Origin: Anticarsia gemmatalis
Lineage: Eukaryota; Arthropoda; Insecta; Lepidoptera; Erebidae
Reading direction: 5' to 3'
Assembly: GCF_050436995.1 (NCBI RefSeq)
Contig: NC_134757.1
Location: 9,932,501-9,996,500 of the forward strand
Length of the DNA: 64,000 nucleotides
Numbering within the stretch: position 1 is the first letter of the stretch; every line of letters begins with the position of its first letter. This document shows positions 13,401 through 24,476 of this stretch, in pieces. Both the position numbers and the translations under genes were made by a program. The notes below the pieces were generated by a model, which saw only the letters and a list, made by a program, of their open reading frames with translations, was not told the origin of the DNA and did not search any database.

Positions 13401-16400
13401 AAAAATTAAATTATTTCTTATTACGGCTACAGTCACTAAAACATTTTCTTTTTTTTTAAGTCAGAACATATTATGAATTGTAATATTAACTTAAAATCAT
13501 TAATCGATAAAAAAATATATAACTATTAACATATTTTAGGTTAGTGCGTGCACGTATACGTAATGCGTACGCATTTGGACTCAGTTCACATCAGAAACTT
13601 GCTTAAACGTGCAGCAATGAAGTTGTTGAAATTGTATAAAAGTCATAATTACATATTTCGCACGATTTCTAGATTTTGTACAAATTTAATACATTTTATT
13701 TACTTTCTAAAAGGAATAATAACTTACGAGTAAATCGTTCATTTTGTTCATGAGTTCCTTCTTCATGTCGTCTACAGCTTTGTAATAGAGCCACCATCTT
13801 TGTTCAGGCTTCAAACTGTATACGTCTTTGACTTGTTTCACTTCATACTCTTGTTTGTTGTCATTTTGTATTGATTTGAATTTCTGAAATTATAAAACGT
13901 TTTAGTGATATGAGCCCTGAAGGACTTAGACCTATATTTTTAATAAACCTTTGTACCTATATTGGACATTGAAACAATTGATCGGGTCAAGGCACTTAAC
14001 ATAGTCTCGACCGGGCATCGAATCTAATGAAAATTAAATTGATGATTTACCCTGGTTACCTTGCCTATTGTATTTCAGTAAAGTCCAATGCAAGGTTAAT
14101 TTAAATACTATTTCGAGGCTAGTATCTTTTAAAGACAAAAACTTATTAGAGTACCACTTAACTTTGCCTATTCTACTGTATATCTGTAAAGTTCAATGCG
14201 TCGTGAAATTCAATAATTACTATTGAGAGGGAAATATTTTTAAAAAGCTCAAAGGAATACCATCAAAACTTTATAAACTAACCTTAAAACAATTCAATCT
14301 CCTTCTCACTCGTTTAATCTGTCCTTCTAACTTTTCCGTCATCTTCTCTAACTTTATCTGATCATCGGTCACATCTGCTACATACTTCATACTATTCAAC
14401 AAAGAGTCTATTTCTTTCAGCGCCCATTTTTCAGAAAAACAAGTCTCTATTTCATCACCAATCGCCGTTTCATCTAACTTTTCCCAATCTTCTAGAACTT
14501 CAGTTTCTTCTTCGTTATATGAAGATTCTTCTAAATGACCAAAAAGCCAAGAAAGTACACTATCTTCTTTAGAAGATTTCAATTCAAAATTTTCTTCACC
14601 AACTTTGAGATGAGACTTCAAACTTTTGTATGAAATAATCTCTTTCTCACACTTTTCAATTTCGCCTTGAACTTCTGTCATCTGCTTGAAAATAGTCTCT
14701 AGTTCTCCTCTCTTCTTTCCATATAAATAAGAATATTTCGACTTGACTTTCATTCTCAAATTATTCAAAGTATATTTTTCCAAGGCCGCATTTTTACTCT
14801 GACTGCCAAGCCTCACAATACTATTAGTTACATTCAAAATTCCTTCAAGAAATTGATCTAGAGCGTGATTTGTATAGCAAATTACAAGCATCGGGGTACC
14901 TTCTAGGGACAAATTTTTGAGTATCGTTGTTGCAATTTTGACCCCTATGTACGTTTTACCGGTGCCCGGTGGGCCTTGAATGACGGCGAATTCTCTTGTG
15001 AGTGCGAATTTGAATGCTTCCATTTGTGAAGCGTCTAGGCCAAAGGTGTCTGGCCATTGGTCTGTGTCTAGTACTGGGAAAGGTATCTCTTCGTCTTTGT
15101 GAGGTAGTGTGTATATTGTCTCGTCGGTTAAGTATTCTGGTGGACGGGTTTCTGTCTGAAAAGTTTGATATAAAGGTCAAGATATCTTCGTAATAGACTT
15201 TTTCTCAAATTTGTAATAAAAGCCAGAGAATCTAATTCATTCATAAATACGAATAGAGCACAAGCTATAAACACTGTAGTTTGTCTTTTCCTTGGCCTTG
15301 AGCCATATTATATAGGAACCCTAGCACAGCGATATTTTTATAACAAATATGATCTTTAAGAAGGACATGTACATTGTCCTACTTAAAGATCATATTTGTT
15401 TATTTTGATAAAAGACTTGACAAAAAATATCGTTTGGTAATCTATGTAACAAAAAACCTTTAGTTTTTTTAAATTTACCTGAACATCCACAATATATCTC
15501 TTCATAGGCAGATCATCGAGCCTCGCTTCCTGCAACACCTTTAACACGCGGTGGTAAGGCTCAAAGAACACCTCACTCTCCACCATCAGGTAAGACTCGG
15601 AGAATATGCTCTTTGATGTTGGGTTTTGAAATGATACTGCTACCTGAAATTTAGATATAATATAATTAAAATATTTTTTTTTGTGTATTTTTTTATTGTG
15701 TACAAACTCGAGGCATTTTTGCAGACAGCAGTATTCCTAAATAAAGGTTAATTATTGCACTAACACTGTCTTTGTAAATCACGATAGTAATTCTGAAAGA
15801 ATAGGCAGAGCTCAGATTAAATAGTCAGCTCTTTACTATGAATTAATAACTGTAAGATTATGTATGTGTTCAGAAAATGGTTTGAATGTGAGCTCTATCC
15901 GATATTACAAAAATACAATTCTTTTTGTAAGATCAGAGTACCTAATTCATATTGGCATGGTATCTTCCATAAGTTTATTTTTTATCAACTTTTGAAAGGA
16001 TTTTGCCATTATTAATACAATCATCTCTATTTTGAACACCCTGTATCACCAAACTAAAACAAACATACTCACATATCCTTCACTCAGCAAATTATAATTA
16101 GAATCCAGCACAGTAGAACACAGGATGTTCTCAAAGTTGTCACAGGTGAACAAGAGTAGAGATCCGAACATGAGTTGTTTGTTGTATGAATATTTCTTGG
16201 TGTCAATTAAGCCGTGGTTGATCCTGTCCTTGTATGCTATGTCGACAAGATGGCCGACTTTATTGTTGCTCACGAAGTTGCGCAGGATACGGACTTTTGG
16301 GTATATTCTGGAAATTAGAGATAATTATTATGAGTATCAGACATGAATATTACCTCCATTTAAGGTATAGCTTGTGAGAAAATATGCTTGGATATATTTC

Positions 16401-18509
16401 GAGAGTGATGTTTATGCAAACAGTGTTTGTGCTTATTAGAGATAATAAATTTAACCCATTATTTACTGGACAAGGACTCTAGTACTTGGCAAGGATTGGA
16501 CAGCATTTGGCCTGAATGACGACACGAGTCTACCATACTGGTCAAGGACTACAGGTCAGGGACTCAGGGCAGTGGTAAAGAACTCTTAGGTAGGAGAGTT
16601 TATTAGTCTACACAACTAATACATATATTGTGAAACTAAGTAGACAGGATACTTCACAGTTTTAAAGTGTTTTTCCATAAGATGTAAAACTAAATCTCAT
16701 CAGATTAGGCTACATAATTTGCTTAAAGCAATTTTGATGCAGTTAGATAAGATAATTTAGTTTATAGTATGTGTCTGATAGCCATAAGTCTAATATGTAC
16801 CTACACGCCATTAGTCTGTTGTTAGTAAGTAATAAAATGGATTAGGACTGTTTGCATAATTAACAAATCCCGCTTAGTTAAACACATAAAAGGCTGACGT
16901 GATATTGTACATGTTACATAACATCAGTGTTTACATTACACAAGAAAGCCGACAAAATTATGAAAATCTATAATTTGCGGTTGCGGCCAGTTTTATTCAA
17001 ACTAGCTAACTTCTCCTCCAAAGATTGCTTAGTGTGTAAAAAAAGCTATTTCCCTGTATCCAATGAATCCTTAGCCCTGTGAGTAGTCTCCCACTATTAT
17101 GACTCCACCCCAGTTCTAAACCTGGAATCCTTGTTCAGCATGTGCATAGGTATTCTATTAATGGGCTAAAAAACAAGAAGAGACAAAACATAACTTACCT
17201 AATATTCTCATGTCTCCTCTTAGCAGGATTCTCCAAATATTTACCTGTTAAAAGAACACATTAAAATAACATAAAATAAAACAAAAAAACACAGAACAAG
17301 TACAGTTTTCACTAACATATTCCTTCTCGGAGTGGTCCAAAGCAGTCTTCTCGTAACAATTTGAACTGTACGTCTAAGTAATGTTCTACACTTGGGTAGG
17401 CTCCGTTGATAATGTTTGGTTGTATGGGCACCTTGTTCGGTGATAGTAAGTCATCTTGGGTCGGAAATATGTTTAGGTTCTTGAAGTAATCCTTGTCTAG
17501 GTTTTGTGTTTCTAGAGGTGCATCAATTGCCGCCTGAAATAAAATAGTAGGTATAAAGGAAGAGATGTAAAACTAGTTTCATCTTAGTTAAGCCAAACAA
17601 GATTTTCATATATTAAATATCCAAGTTTTAGTTATTCAAAGGAAAAGCAACAGCTATTAACAGCCCGACAACCATTATTTAGATTAAAATAATATATTTT
17701 CAGAAATTGACTTTGCATAGTTCCTCTCCCATTCAAGTTGGAATTTGCAGTATCAGGGAAATGGATTATGTTTTAAAATAGGTGATTATTTTGCTTACAT
17801 AGCATAAAGTTCAATAACTCACCTTATCCTTGAGCAATGACATAGCTTCTAATTTTAAAGCTTCAATCCTCTCAAATAATTCGTCACTAAACCTTTCAGT
17901 GTGTTCTTCCTTCACACCAATTGCACTCACTTCGGTAACTTCTAATAAATCTAATAATTCTTTCATAAACTCCTCATTAGCACCTTCAAAATTTATAATT
18001 CCTTCACAAAGATCAGTGACATTGTTGAAAAATGACTCTGCATCATCCCATAAATGAGAATTCAACCTTTTTTCTACAATTCTAACGATAGGCAACTCAT
18101 CCAAATAACTTTTTAAATTCTCCAAAAAGTTTGAATTTTGAAATCTTGATCTCAACATTTTTACAATTTTGGAATTTTCGCCAGGTTCCAAACATTTGTA
18201 TATACTGGCCAGTATTTTCACTATTAAAACTATAAAGTCACCCTTCAATTCTTTTTCGTCAAGTAGATTCCAAAAGCCGGGTCGATGGGACACTTCTAAA
18301 TTTAAAATTGGAGGTTTCAACAGGGATATATCCAGTAATCTTTTAAATCCGATAGGTTTCTTTTCCGTATACTGTGGCTTATCTGGTTTTTTGGGTTCCG
18401 GTTGATCTTCATCGGCAAATTCTGAAGTTGATGTGTTCGCTCGAGCATCTTCGATCAAAGTTCCGTCGAACCAGTCTATACGAAGAGAAGCTTTATTACT
18501 TTCACTCAT
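10317..18509 (-). CDS. ZNFX1-like: ZNFX1-family SF1 RNA helicase (NFX1-type zinc finger-containing protein 1-like), 13 exons; 3' part missing
   Basis: Join of 18509-17823, 17533-17317, 17244-17199, 16307-16073, 15643-15479, 15155-14283, 13883-13728, 13260-13113, 12855-12772, 12450-12176, 11400-11254, 10981-10807 and 10459-10317: 3351 nt, 1117 codons, all junctions GT-AG with matching phases. Order: N-terminal helical region (1-450), Walker A GPPGTGKT (511-518), motif Ia CYTNHALDQF (543-552), a charged coiled-coil-like insertion (about 570-741), GVTTTTAA (822-829), Walker B VIVEEAAE (843-850), motif III GDHKQLRP (871-878), motif IV QRRMRP (912-917), motif V VDNYQGEE (1027-1034) and motif VI VALSRAKEG (1062-1070). 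Known family: ZNFX1 senses dsRNA in mammals and acts in small-RNA inheritance in nematodes; the role here is inferred. All helicase residues look intact. The last exon ends at a good donor (GAT|GTAAGT), so the protein should continue into NFX1 zinc fingers, but no such exon is visible. Read-through would add only about 14 residues before TAA. Confidence 0.9.
10807..10981 (-). CDS. ZNFX1-like: ZNFX1-like exon 12 (residues 1012-1070; motifs V and VI)
   Basis: Acceptor aatttttag|CTA, donor GAAG|GTAAAT. Encodes VKITAVDNYQGEENRIVILS and FLTAPNRICVALSRAKE, the defining C-terminal SF1B motifs. The arginine of the SRAK motif (R1066), which contacts the nucleotide in SF1 enzymes, is present. Confidence 0.9.
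11254..11400 (-). CDS. ZNFX1-like: ZNFX1-like exon 11 (residues 963-1011)
   Basis: Acceptor atgttccag|GGC, donor GAG|GTAAGG, 49 codons, phase 0. Encodes NSVEAKWCVALANYLRQ and DEITILSTYTGQ, the family 'N..EA.F...L..YL..QGY....ITILT.Y.GQ' pattern of the second RecA domain. Confidence 0.88.
11799..11977 (-). pseudogene. Tandem partial copy of helicase exon 10 (motif IV segment)
   Basis: Matches 12176-12354 with 7 mismatches in about 175 bases and no indel. The frame stays open from VHARTLTTQRRMRP to FEDSE, with only two amino-acid changes (R to N in GM(R/N)NN; S to A in HD(S/A)FED), and the donor GAG|GTTAGT is kept. The 5' part of the original exon (acceptor and motif III) was not copied. An AG at 12009-12010 would give an in-frame 70-codon exon (12008-11799), but it lacks a polypyrimidine tract. 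Most likely an exon relic; a cassette exon is possible. Confidence 0.75.
12176..12450 (-). CDS. ZNFX1-like: ZNFX1-like exon 10 (residues 871-962; motifs III and IV)
   Basis: Acceptor cttacag|GT, donor GAG|GTTAGT. Encodes GDHKQLRP, the NLEISLFERMI segment, QRRMRPEVVQLIVPTIYDKL, and GMRNNLYFCTHDSFEDSE. The 3' two thirds (12176-12354) is duplicated 377 bp away at 11799-11977. Confidence 0.88.
12772..12855 (-). CDS. ZNFX1-like: ZNFX1-like exon 9 (residues 843-871; Walker B)
   Basis: Acceptor tgtttcag|TG, donor ATTG|GTAAGC. Encodes VIVEEAAEVLEAH (DEAA-type Walker B) and HHCKHLILIG leading into motif III. Confidence 0.88.
13046..13090 (+). repeat. LINE-tail scrap in helicase intron 8
   Basis: Contains cttggccagcgaaggggtct and, after ccctaatcc-like sequence, ttgcctagcagtcgaac, a decayed copy of the same tail seen at 7346-7430. 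Confidence 0.4.
13113..13260 (-). CDS. ZNFX1-like: ZNFX1-like exon 8 (residues 794-843)
   Basis: Acceptor actttctag|GAA, donor ATAG|GTAAGG, leaving one base. Encodes VRVVGVTTTTAARRHDLMRK, the family 'V.GMTTTGAA' motif, and runs into Walker B in the next exon. Confidence 0.85.
13728..13883 (-). CDS. ZNFX1-like: ZNFX1-like exon 7 (residues 742-793)
   Basis: Acceptor ataatttcag|AAA, donor CTC|GTAAGT. Encodes LKPEQRWWLYYKAVDD, a segment conserved in ZNFX1 ('L....RW.LY..W') between the coiled-coil insertion and the GVTTTTAA motif. Confidence 0.85.
14060..14275. repeat. Degenerate tandem duplication in helicase intron 6
   Basis: ttgcctattgta...cagtaaagtccaatgc near 14060 recurs as tttgcctattctactg...ctgtaaagttcaatgc near 14163, and the downstream parts (…agagtacca / …ggaatacca) also align loosely. 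Old duplication of about 105 bp with indels. Confidence 0.45.
14283..15155 (-). CDS. ZNFX1-like: ZNFX1-like exon 6 (residues 451-741; Walker A)
   Basis: Largest exon. Acceptor acttttcag|ACA, donor AAG|GTTAGT. Carries the Q-motif-like region (DASQMEAFKFALTREFAVIQ), Walker A GPPGTGKT and motif Ia CYTNHALDQF, then a long Glu/Lys-rich insertion likely to form coiled coils, where sequence conservation is usually low. This insertion sits between motifs Ia and II. Confidence 0.9.
15342..15400. repeat. Long hairpin inside helicase intron 5
   Basis: Arms 15342-15367 and 15375-15400 pair at 25 of 26 positions around a 7-base loop. It lies wholly within the intron between exons 5 and 6. Could be a small foldback element or a structured RNA; on RNA of either strand it would form a nearly perfect stem. 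Confidence 0.7.
15479..15643 (-). CDS. ZNFX1-like: ZNFX1-like exon 5 (residues 396-450)
   Basis: Acceptor aatttcag|GTA, donor CAG|GTAAAT, phase 0 at both ends. Encodes YLMVESEVFFEPYHRVLKVL, the ZNFX1 'MVES..YFEAYRHVL' segment, followed by LPMKRYIVDV. Confidence 0.85.
16073..16307 (-). CDS. ZNFX1-like: ZNFX1-like exon 4 (residues 317-395)
   Basis: Acceptor atttccag|A, donor TAT|GTGAGT. Encodes IYPKVRILRNFVSNNKVGHL and KQLMFGSLLLFTCDNFENIL, matching the beta-rich region preceding the helicase domain in ZNFX1 (the family motif 'K.LM.GSLL..S.D.F'). Confidence 0.85.
17199..17244 (-). CDS. ZNFX1-like: ZNFX1-like micro-exon 3 (46 nt, residues 302-317)
   Basis: Too short for ORF detection; found by splice sites and phase. 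Acceptor ttttaacag|GTAAAT, donor ATTAG|GTAAGT. Spliced with its neighbours it reads GICKYLENPAKRRHENIR, which joins exon 2 and exon 4 without a frame break and matches the family spacing. Confidence 0.8.
17317..17533 (-). CDS. ZNFX1-like: ZNFX1-like exon 2 (residues 230-302)
   Basis: Acceptor atttcag|GCG. Encodes NIINGAYPSVEHYLDVQFKL and LREDCFGPLREGI, a segment conserved in ZNFX1 proteins ahead of the helicase core. Donor ATAT|GTTAGT leaves one base, completed by the next exon. Confidence 0.85.
17823..18509 (-). CDS. ZNFX1-like: ZNFX1-like exon 1 (start codon, residues 1-229)
   Basis: ATG at 18509-18507 with G at -3; an in-frame TAA lies five codons upstream, so this is the first possible Met. 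It encodes a charged linker followed by KRLLDISLLKPPILN and GFWNLLDEKELKGDFIVLI, typical of the N-terminal helical (armadillo-like) region of ZNFX1 proteins. Donor AAG|GTGAGT, phase 0. Confidence 0.88.
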
Positions 18510-18740
18510 GACTGAGAATATTTAGTTGGACATTAGCACAGAATAATTGGACTACATTTAAGAGAATATTGCAACGTGCTCCATGCAAAAACGTGGAGTA
18601 TAAAAGTAGAACGAACAAAAATAAACGTTGTTTTGACGTAATCACGTAAACAGCTGACTGCAGCTGACGCGAAGGTGACGTTGTCATTGTCATAAACTTG
18701 ACAAGTACGTTTCGTTTCACCGAGTTAATGAACATTTGCT
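18510..18740 (-). promoter_or_regulatory. 5' UTR / promoter region of the ZNFX1-like gene
   Basis: Directly upstream of the first possible ATG, more GC-rich than its surroundings, with E-box-like cagctg repeats (18650-18666), a cgtcacctt/gacg cluster near 18672-18681, and gtttcgtttc at 18709-18718 (reverse strand gaaacgaaac). No TATA box on the minus strand at a sensible distance. The transcription start cannot be placed. Confidence 0.35.
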
Positions 18741-21700
18741 GAAGAAAATTATATGAAGAATAATATTGGCGTGCAATATATTTCTACGGTGTCATCGCAT
18801 CTCTATCGTTATATTTCACACGCTGGCATTAAAATATATACTCTTAGCTAAAATGTGAACAGGTTGTTTTCAAGATTTAAAAAAAACTAGCGAAATGAAA
18901 TTTTTAAGAAAGTTTTCCAATTTCAGACTGTAATATCGAGAATGTTGCAGATAATTATATTATGCAGCATTATTTTAAAATCTTAAATGGTTATTATCGC
19001 TAAGACTTACTAATAATAGCCCTTATAATCGTCGGTCGTTCGAAAGCCCCTTGTTAGGCATAAGGGCTTTTACTTACCTTTTACAGCCTAATAAACAGTA
19101 AAATGTGAGTAAAACTTTATTTTCGTCTCCTCGGTTCCTTCATTGGGGTGTCTGTGTAAAACTTTATTGCATACATAACGATCTAGACATAAACAGTAAC
19201 TGGAATCTTTTCGTTGCCTTTTTATAGATTAAAAATAAAAAGATAATGATGGTTTTTACTGGTCATAGAGATTAAGATAGGTCTAAGATTGTAAATTATC
19301 TGCCTGATGGGGATTTGCCTGCTGTAAAAAGAAGCGATCGTTTTATGCCCGAGATAAAATATTTTTTTATATACGTTTCATACGCGATATAAAAAAAAAC
19401 GTTAAAGGTATCTAGCTAAAATATCTATACAATATTATTAACTATAAAGATTACCAAAGAAAATCTAAGTATTGTTCATGATTGTTAGTCCAGAAATCTT
19501 TTTTCGCATTCCACAAATATTTTTTTATTAAGAAAGTTTGTAACATTTTTTATAATATTAGGTTTCATAAAATCAAATATTACACGATTGAAAACGTTTT
19601 AATTTGCTTTCGGCTAGATTCTTATTTTATTCATATTTCTGAAACTTTTACCGTAAAACTAAGTTATGCGTAAACGTGATATGAGAGGTGGAGCACTAAT
19701 TTATTTTTTTAAACTTGCTCATAAAAGACCTCATTGCGTTTAAGTAATACATGTATGATGAAATTTGATATTCTTCGCACTAAAATATATTAAGACTCTA
19801 CAAGCCAAATAGAAACTTATCAAACGCTTTTTATTTTCCAATAGCTTATCATTTGGTTCATTCACATTCACACAGACGATGAGCGGGTAATAATATGTTT
19901 ATCTAACATAATCTTACAAAAAGGACATTTATTGAACTGCTATATTTTAATATGCATTCTTAATCAATAGTTTTTAAGACTTTAACCATTGCTCATTACT
20001 TGAAATATGCCTAGCTAACAAAACAAAGGAGATGTACAAAATATTTGAAAATATCTATCTATATATTTATTTTAAAGAGAAACAAAAAACCCTCGTAGCC
20101 CAATTGAATACAAATTCACTTAACAGCAATTCCTTTTTATCTTCCAACAATCACAATAGTCATTACAGCATGAATGTTTTCAGTGCATAAACAAACACAG
20201 GGCAACAATGGCTGCTATTTGGCATGATGCCAATCAAAAACCTTGCACTTTCATTGAAAGCTTTCCTCTTAGTGACGACTTATCGGTATGTGTGAAAATA
20301 TTGACGAAAATAACCATAGTTCAAGTAAAAAAGTAAGAGGCCTACTTACGAAATCGTAGTCTAAAAACCTATTTATGTTTAAAAGAATAAGAGAATGAGA
20401 AAATTGCCAGTCTTATTCACTAAATTACTCTACTCACCTACTTGTTTAAGATTCTTAATTAGGAGGGCGCGCTGAGTATAAAGATGGGAAACAAAGTGAA
20501 AATCGATTCATGTTCATGCTATTTTCGTGGACAGGACATAGTCGGCAAAGCTATCAAAGTAACGAAAAAATATAACTGGACTATAGAATGGCTCATAAAT
20601 AACAGAAAATAAAAAAGATACTGGGATCTTTCCAAACCTTTTGGTAAGGTATTCGTTAAAAAGTAGCTCAGTGAACTATATTTAAAAGCTTCTAAAGCAT
20701 TCCTTACAATCCTTTGGTTCCTTTGGATAGCCATTGATATCCCTAAAACCCAGACGGCCCCAAAGTATAAAAGATTTGCATATAATTTGGTTACATTATG
20801 TAAATTGGTCAAAGAGAAGTAAAAAAGGAAAAATATCGGTTTCTTCTGTTCGTTAGTGACAGAAAGTATCGTTGAATTCAATACTTTAAATGCTCAATAG
20901 AAAATATGTATTTTTTTAAAATCGGATTTGACACTTAATTCCACATGAGCATGATGATACAGCAGAAGGGGAAAAGCAAATCAAAATATCAGTGAAAAAT
21001 GTTTTTTCGTTTATAATAAAATAGCCTTGAACAATATCAACGCTGTGAGTAGGCAATAGGAACAATGGGAAAACAAACAGCGGGAAAATCACAAGCTCTA
21101 TAAAGGTATGTCAACAAAGAAAAAATCTCATCATCGCTTCCATGAATGCGAGGTGCCATTGATTTTGTTTACCGACAACCAGAGAGAATAAATTTCACAG
21201 ATTAAGTAAAAATACCAAAGATACAATGATTGTTTTTGAACAATAGAAACAGCAATACGCATCTTACGGTGTAGAAAAATTGGGAGATGATATTTTTTTC
21301 GTTATATTTTAAGTTCTTTTTTTATGTCGTAGCTTGTAAGCTTGCTTTGTGTTGTGGTCTTTTCTAAAACTCATATGTGTGTTTAATTTAAAAATGAAAT
21401 ACTGCTGATAATCTGTCTTGTTTAAATAAATGTATAGAAATAAAAACATCTTATTAGAAATTTACAGAAAATCTTCTAAGCTAAAATTTTATCCCGGTTA
21501 GATTTAATATAATGGTTGCAGTAAAATACTTCAACGGCTACCAAGTGGCGTGAAATATATTCGTAGAAAATAAATATTTGGGAAAGCTTCGCATTTTTTT
21601 CAAACTAATTCTGAAGAAAAGGGTTTATTTCAAGATTTGATTCGAAATATTGTTAGTTTCAATAGAATATAATTTGTTACGCTGTAACTTCCCAAGCTTG

Positions 21701-24214
21701 TTAAGTCGAAACTTTATTTACAAAATGATTTAAAGAATTCTTTTCTCAAGCAAAAACTTTTTAATTTGCGTAACAATATTTCTGATTAAATAGGTAGACT
21801 TCATTCTTTATCCAAGTACCTACTTCTGTTTGTAAGATTTTTACGATTTACTATCAAAGATCGTACTTTTAAGGTATTGCACGAAGTCTGGATCGTTTTG
21901 ATATTGATGACCAAAACTAGCATTTCTGTTTGTAGTTAAACATAAAATAACAGTTATCTACGTTACAAAAAATCCCGTTTTGGGTCGTGTGAATATTTTT
22001 TCATTATACAAAATGCGTAAACCATAAAATACGCCGGGTGCCTATTTTAATATTTTTAGAATAGCTTATGTATTTCGTGGGTTTATCTGTGAAAAATGTA
22101 AAAGCCAACCTTTTTATTTTTGTAAACAATGTGCTTACTGCTTACGTTACATTACGAGCGGGAATAAACGTGCCAATAAAGTTTTACTAGCGAATTTAAC
22201 AGCCAAAATATTGTAGCGAAAATAAAATTGATTTCAAAATTTTACTGTTGTTTTGCCCACTGCGAAATCAGCGAAAATATTTTGGGGAACGAAATTGCTC
22301 GTGCTTTTTTACTACCTAAAAGTATTTTGTCCTATCTTAATCTAGATACGAACAAAGTGGCGATTACTTTAGAATAGCAACAATCAACGTAGAGAAATCA
22401 TAATCTAAACGAGTAACCTAAAACTCTAAACATTTCCAACCCACGCTACGTAACAATAAAGCCCAAATGAGTGTTTATCTTTATTCCCTAAAACAACAAA
22501 ACTGATATACGTTTTTACACCAAAAAATACAAGTATTTTTACCAAAAACTGTACTACCTAATTACCTAAGGTTTTATAAATAACTTTATTTATTCAGGCA
22601 CATATTGTTTTACAAGATTTGTGTTTTCTTCTTTTGTAAGCCTTTTTTTTTGTTTTTTAATTAACTCGCAAGGGACAATGGGAAAGCTAATAACTTTTGT
22701 CGTCGACCGCCGCAAGACCTAATGCGATTTTAATTATTTTTCATAAACAACTTTGAACTTTCAGTCGTATTTTTGTGTAAATAAAGTTTATTACTCCTAA
22801 ATGTGAAGTAAATTGTTTCGTATCTCGTGAATGTTTGTAATAAAAACGTTAATGTTTACAAAACTGTTATGAAAATTAAAGGCTAGGGTACATTTTTATT
22901 ATTTTAAAACCAAACAGACCACTGTCTAAAGCAGTTTCCGAGAAGATGAACCTATAGTTTATTACAATAAAATAAGACACCTAACTAACCTAATAAATAA
23001 ATTACGTTGTACATAATTTGCCATAAAGAGAAGCTGTTTTGACTGGTAGTTAACTACTACATTCTGTAGTAGCTATTCTTATTTATCTTCCCAAGCAACA
23101 GAATTGATTCATTACCTTTATGGTTACCTAGTTTATTTAACGACAGTCTTACAGCTACAAACTAAACCCAGCTACTGAACACAAGGAGTGTGTGAACCCA
23201 TTACACGGTCCTTTTTACGACAAGATTGATCCGTAACTGAATGAAGCCTCCAGTAATAGGGTGTCGGGTTCAACAAAACCTTGAATGGTACTGAACCGAC
23301 CCTTGCTAGTTTTACTGCGTTCTGCAAATGCAAGGTTGTTTAAGCTTTTCTGTGTGGGACGTAGAAAATTACAAGAAATATGTTTGGTGTGGCGTATAGT
23401 TCTATTACGGCAAGAAAAGAGTGAGTAAGTAAGAGCGGCAACTATGAACAGGTTTTTCGTTTTCGCCAAACAAACGATTTTTTTAAAACAAGCGAATTAG
23501 GTAAGTATCCTTGTTTTATAAATAGTTAAATATTTTTCAAAATTATATCTTTTTTGTAACTAAATAGGTACCTACCTACTAAACGAACTTTTTAACAGAA
23601 GTGAATATCTCTTTTTTATAATTAGTTGTGAGTAATCTTACATTATTGCTATATGGTAACGCAGAAGCGAAACCAGAACTTAAACTAAACACTAAACAGC
23701 AACGAAAATAAGTCGACCTAATCTTCTTCCGCTTGAGGCGTAAACGACGAAAAATACGGAAGTACGTCACAACTTTCGTCACTAAGCCACCTCGCTGAGT
23801 TGAGATAAAACAAACTTGCAAACACTTCGTGTGGCTGACGAAATCTTGAGCAAATGTATGCAAATGTTCTGAGTAAACTACATCTCTAAGTAAGAGTAAC
23901 GTGAGAAGTTCGCGTGGGGACAGATAGGCTCGCGTTTTCTTTGAACTAGCGATTTTGAAGACCCGATAATGGAAAGGAAAGTTAATACCCCCGAATTTAA
24001 AAACTACGACATTATTATGAAATACTTATATGAAAATGTTAACGTGGTTTGCCTTAAAAGCCTGGACATGAATCATTGCATGAAGTGTCATTTTTGATGC
24101 AATATTTTTTCAGGTTTTTCCAGTTATGTACGTTTTAATAATTAAAAATGTCTATCGCGTACGGTAGTCATATAACAAGCATGTTTTATTGATAATATAG
24201 ACTCTTATATAAAA
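18741..24214. other. Gene-free AT-rich stretch
   Basis: Only chance ORFs. An inverted repeat (agcccttat / ataagggct) sits at about 19017-19071. Nothing else recognised. Confidence 0.5.
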
Positions 24215-24476
24215 CTAGCTGACCCGCGCAACTTCGCTTGCGTCACCTAAGAGAATGGGGTCAAAATTTTCCACGTTTTTGTAACATTTTTCGTTGCTTC
24301 TCCGCTCCTAATGACCGTAGCGTGATGTTATATAGCCTATAGCCTTCTTCGTTAAATGGGCTATCTAACACTGAAAGAATTTTTCAAATCGGACCAGTAG
24401 TTCCTGAGATTAGCGCGTTCAAACAGACAAACAAACAAACAAACAAACTCTTCAGCTTTATTATATTAGTATAGAT
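24215..24476 (+). repeat. Dispersed short repeat ('ctagctgacccgcgcaactt' family), copy 1
   Basis: Begins ctagctgacccgcgcaactt, passes through agcctatagccttc and cggaccagtagttcctgaga, then an (acaa)n tract, and ends atattagtatagat. Full-length relative to three other copies in the window. The tail resembles the 3' end of RTE-type non-LTR elements, so a LINE-mobilised non-autonomous repeat is likely. Confidence 0.8.

Noticed and set aside
18709..18718. Interferon-type (ISRE) site upstream of the ZNFX1-like gene
   Set aside because: gaaacgaaac has a one-base spacer instead of the two required for an ISRE, and I know of no interferon/IRF response of the vertebrate type established in moths.
23215..23863. 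Two minus-strand ORFs of 84 and 94 codons
   Set aside because: Low-complexity, no domain, different frames, no splice logic joining them.
24420..24450. Short acaa-type repeats as a possible CRISPR-like array
   Set aside because: They are the simple-sequence tail of a dispersed eukaryotic repeat, with no spacers.
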